A stretch of DNA of 64,000 nt. It comes from Kluyvera sichuanensis (GTDB lineage Bacteria > Pseudomonadota > Gammaproteobacteria > Enterobacterales > Enterobacteriaceae). Both the position numbers and the translations under genes were made by a program. Below are positions 63,822 to 64,000 of the stretch, piece after piece; positions within the stretch are counted from its first letter, which is position 1; every line of letters begins with the position of its first letter. The notes beneath the pieces were generated by a model that made no database searches, was not told where the DNA came from, and worked only from the letters and a program-made list of their open reading frames with translations. Location of the stretch: positions 1 through 64,000 of the forward strand of contig NZ_JABBJF010000010.1 of the NCBI RefSeq assembly GCF_014218705.1. The letters run 5' to 3'.

Positions 63822-64000
63822 ATGTTGCAACGAACGATAGGTAGCGGCTGGGGTGTACTGATTTCGGGAAGTGCAATCGCCATATTGAGCACGATGGGGC
63901 TGTCGCTTGACGTCTGGCGCGGCGTTATCGTGTGCGGGTTGCTGCTGAGCGGCGCGATGATATGGCATCGTCGGTTACGTCACTTTGTGCTGTTACCGTC
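63822..64000 (+). CDS. yjjZ: YjjZ, DUF1435 membrane protein, 5' part
   Basis: The frame starts MLQRTIGSGWGVLISG and continues open to the window edge with SLDVWRGVIVCGLLLSGAMI and RRLRHFVLLPS, matching the start of E. coli YjjZ (about 80 residues). Two hydrophobic segments are visible. The Fur box directly upstream fits its iron-repressed expression. The 3' end lies beyond the window. Confidence 0.85.
   Translation, partial: MLQRTIGSGWGVLISGSAIAILSTMGLSLDVWRGVIVCGLLLSGAMIWHRRLRHFVLLP

Overview
The window is chromosomal DNA of a member of the Enterobacteriaceae. From the distal end of an rrn operon on, most genes follow the E. coli K-12 order around 98-99.5 min (yjiM-yjiL, yjiR-yjiS, yjiA-yjiX-btsT, tsr, lgoR/lgoD, opgB-yjjA-dnaC-dnaT-yjjB-yjjP, yjjQ-bglJ, fhuF, yjjZ), but with several insertions and replacements that K-12 lacks. 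The penicillin G acylase gene is, from memory, closest to the Kluyvera enzyme, so a Kluyvera-like or neighbouring genus is the best guess; this is inference, not a search result.

Layout. 1-322: end of 23S rRNA, 5S rRNA and the rrn terminator. 389-5306 (minus): yhiI-rbbA-yhhJ, an ABC export system associated with ribosomes. 5568-6731 (minus): a second tryptophanyl-tRNA synthetase behind a complete ribosome-controlled attenuator that includes a 17-residue leader peptide with tandem Trp codons. 7084-10127: a YebF/Cmi-like small protein, then a MarR regulator, HlyD protein and DUF2955 membrane protein forming an efflux locus. 10207-15600: three apparently cytoplasmic carbohydrate enzymes, two of them of families I cannot name, plus a GH105 unsaturated-uronyl hydrolase. 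15761-21645: yjiM-yjiL with a DUF3343 gene, an acetyltransferase pair, a TauD-like dioxygenase, yjiR and yjiS. 21686-27393: LysE exporter, AraC regulator, penicillin G acylase and an aldehyde dehydrogenase. 27462-31885: yfaZ, yjiA, yjiX and the pyruvate transporter gene btsT, the last with four BtsR-like boxes upstream.

32313-40000 is an oligo-uronide catabolic block in the place where E. coli has the L-galactonate operon: a TogB-like binding protein without a permease, a second GH105, a GH28 protein with an SLH-like C-terminus, lgoR, lgoD and an Ldh-family oxidoreductase. 40163-41886 is tsr with a FliA-type promoter. 42450-49591 is a surface-structure block between tsr and opgB: a FidL/MarT-like membrane regulator pair, an archaic (Csu-type, spore-coat-U) chaperone-usher pilus operon, a LuxR-type regulator and a short degenerate EAL protein. 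49773-55447 returns to the core (opgB to yjjP). 55726-57813 is pobA-pobR (4-hydroxybenzoate hydroxylase and regulator), inserted between yjjP and yjjQ. The window ends with yjjQ-bglJ, a YbaK-like deacylase, an orphan cellobiose-type PTS EIIC behind a perfect 25-bp palindrome, and an iron-regulated pair (fhuF and the start of yjjZ) that flanks a diguanylate cyclase.

Common themes are uptake and intracellular breakdown of uronic-acid oligosaccharides and plant-derived aromatics/amides, catabolite control (several CRP-like sites), and surface attachment with c-di-GMP-type proteins. I saw no prophage, insertion sequence, tRNA gene or CRISPR array.
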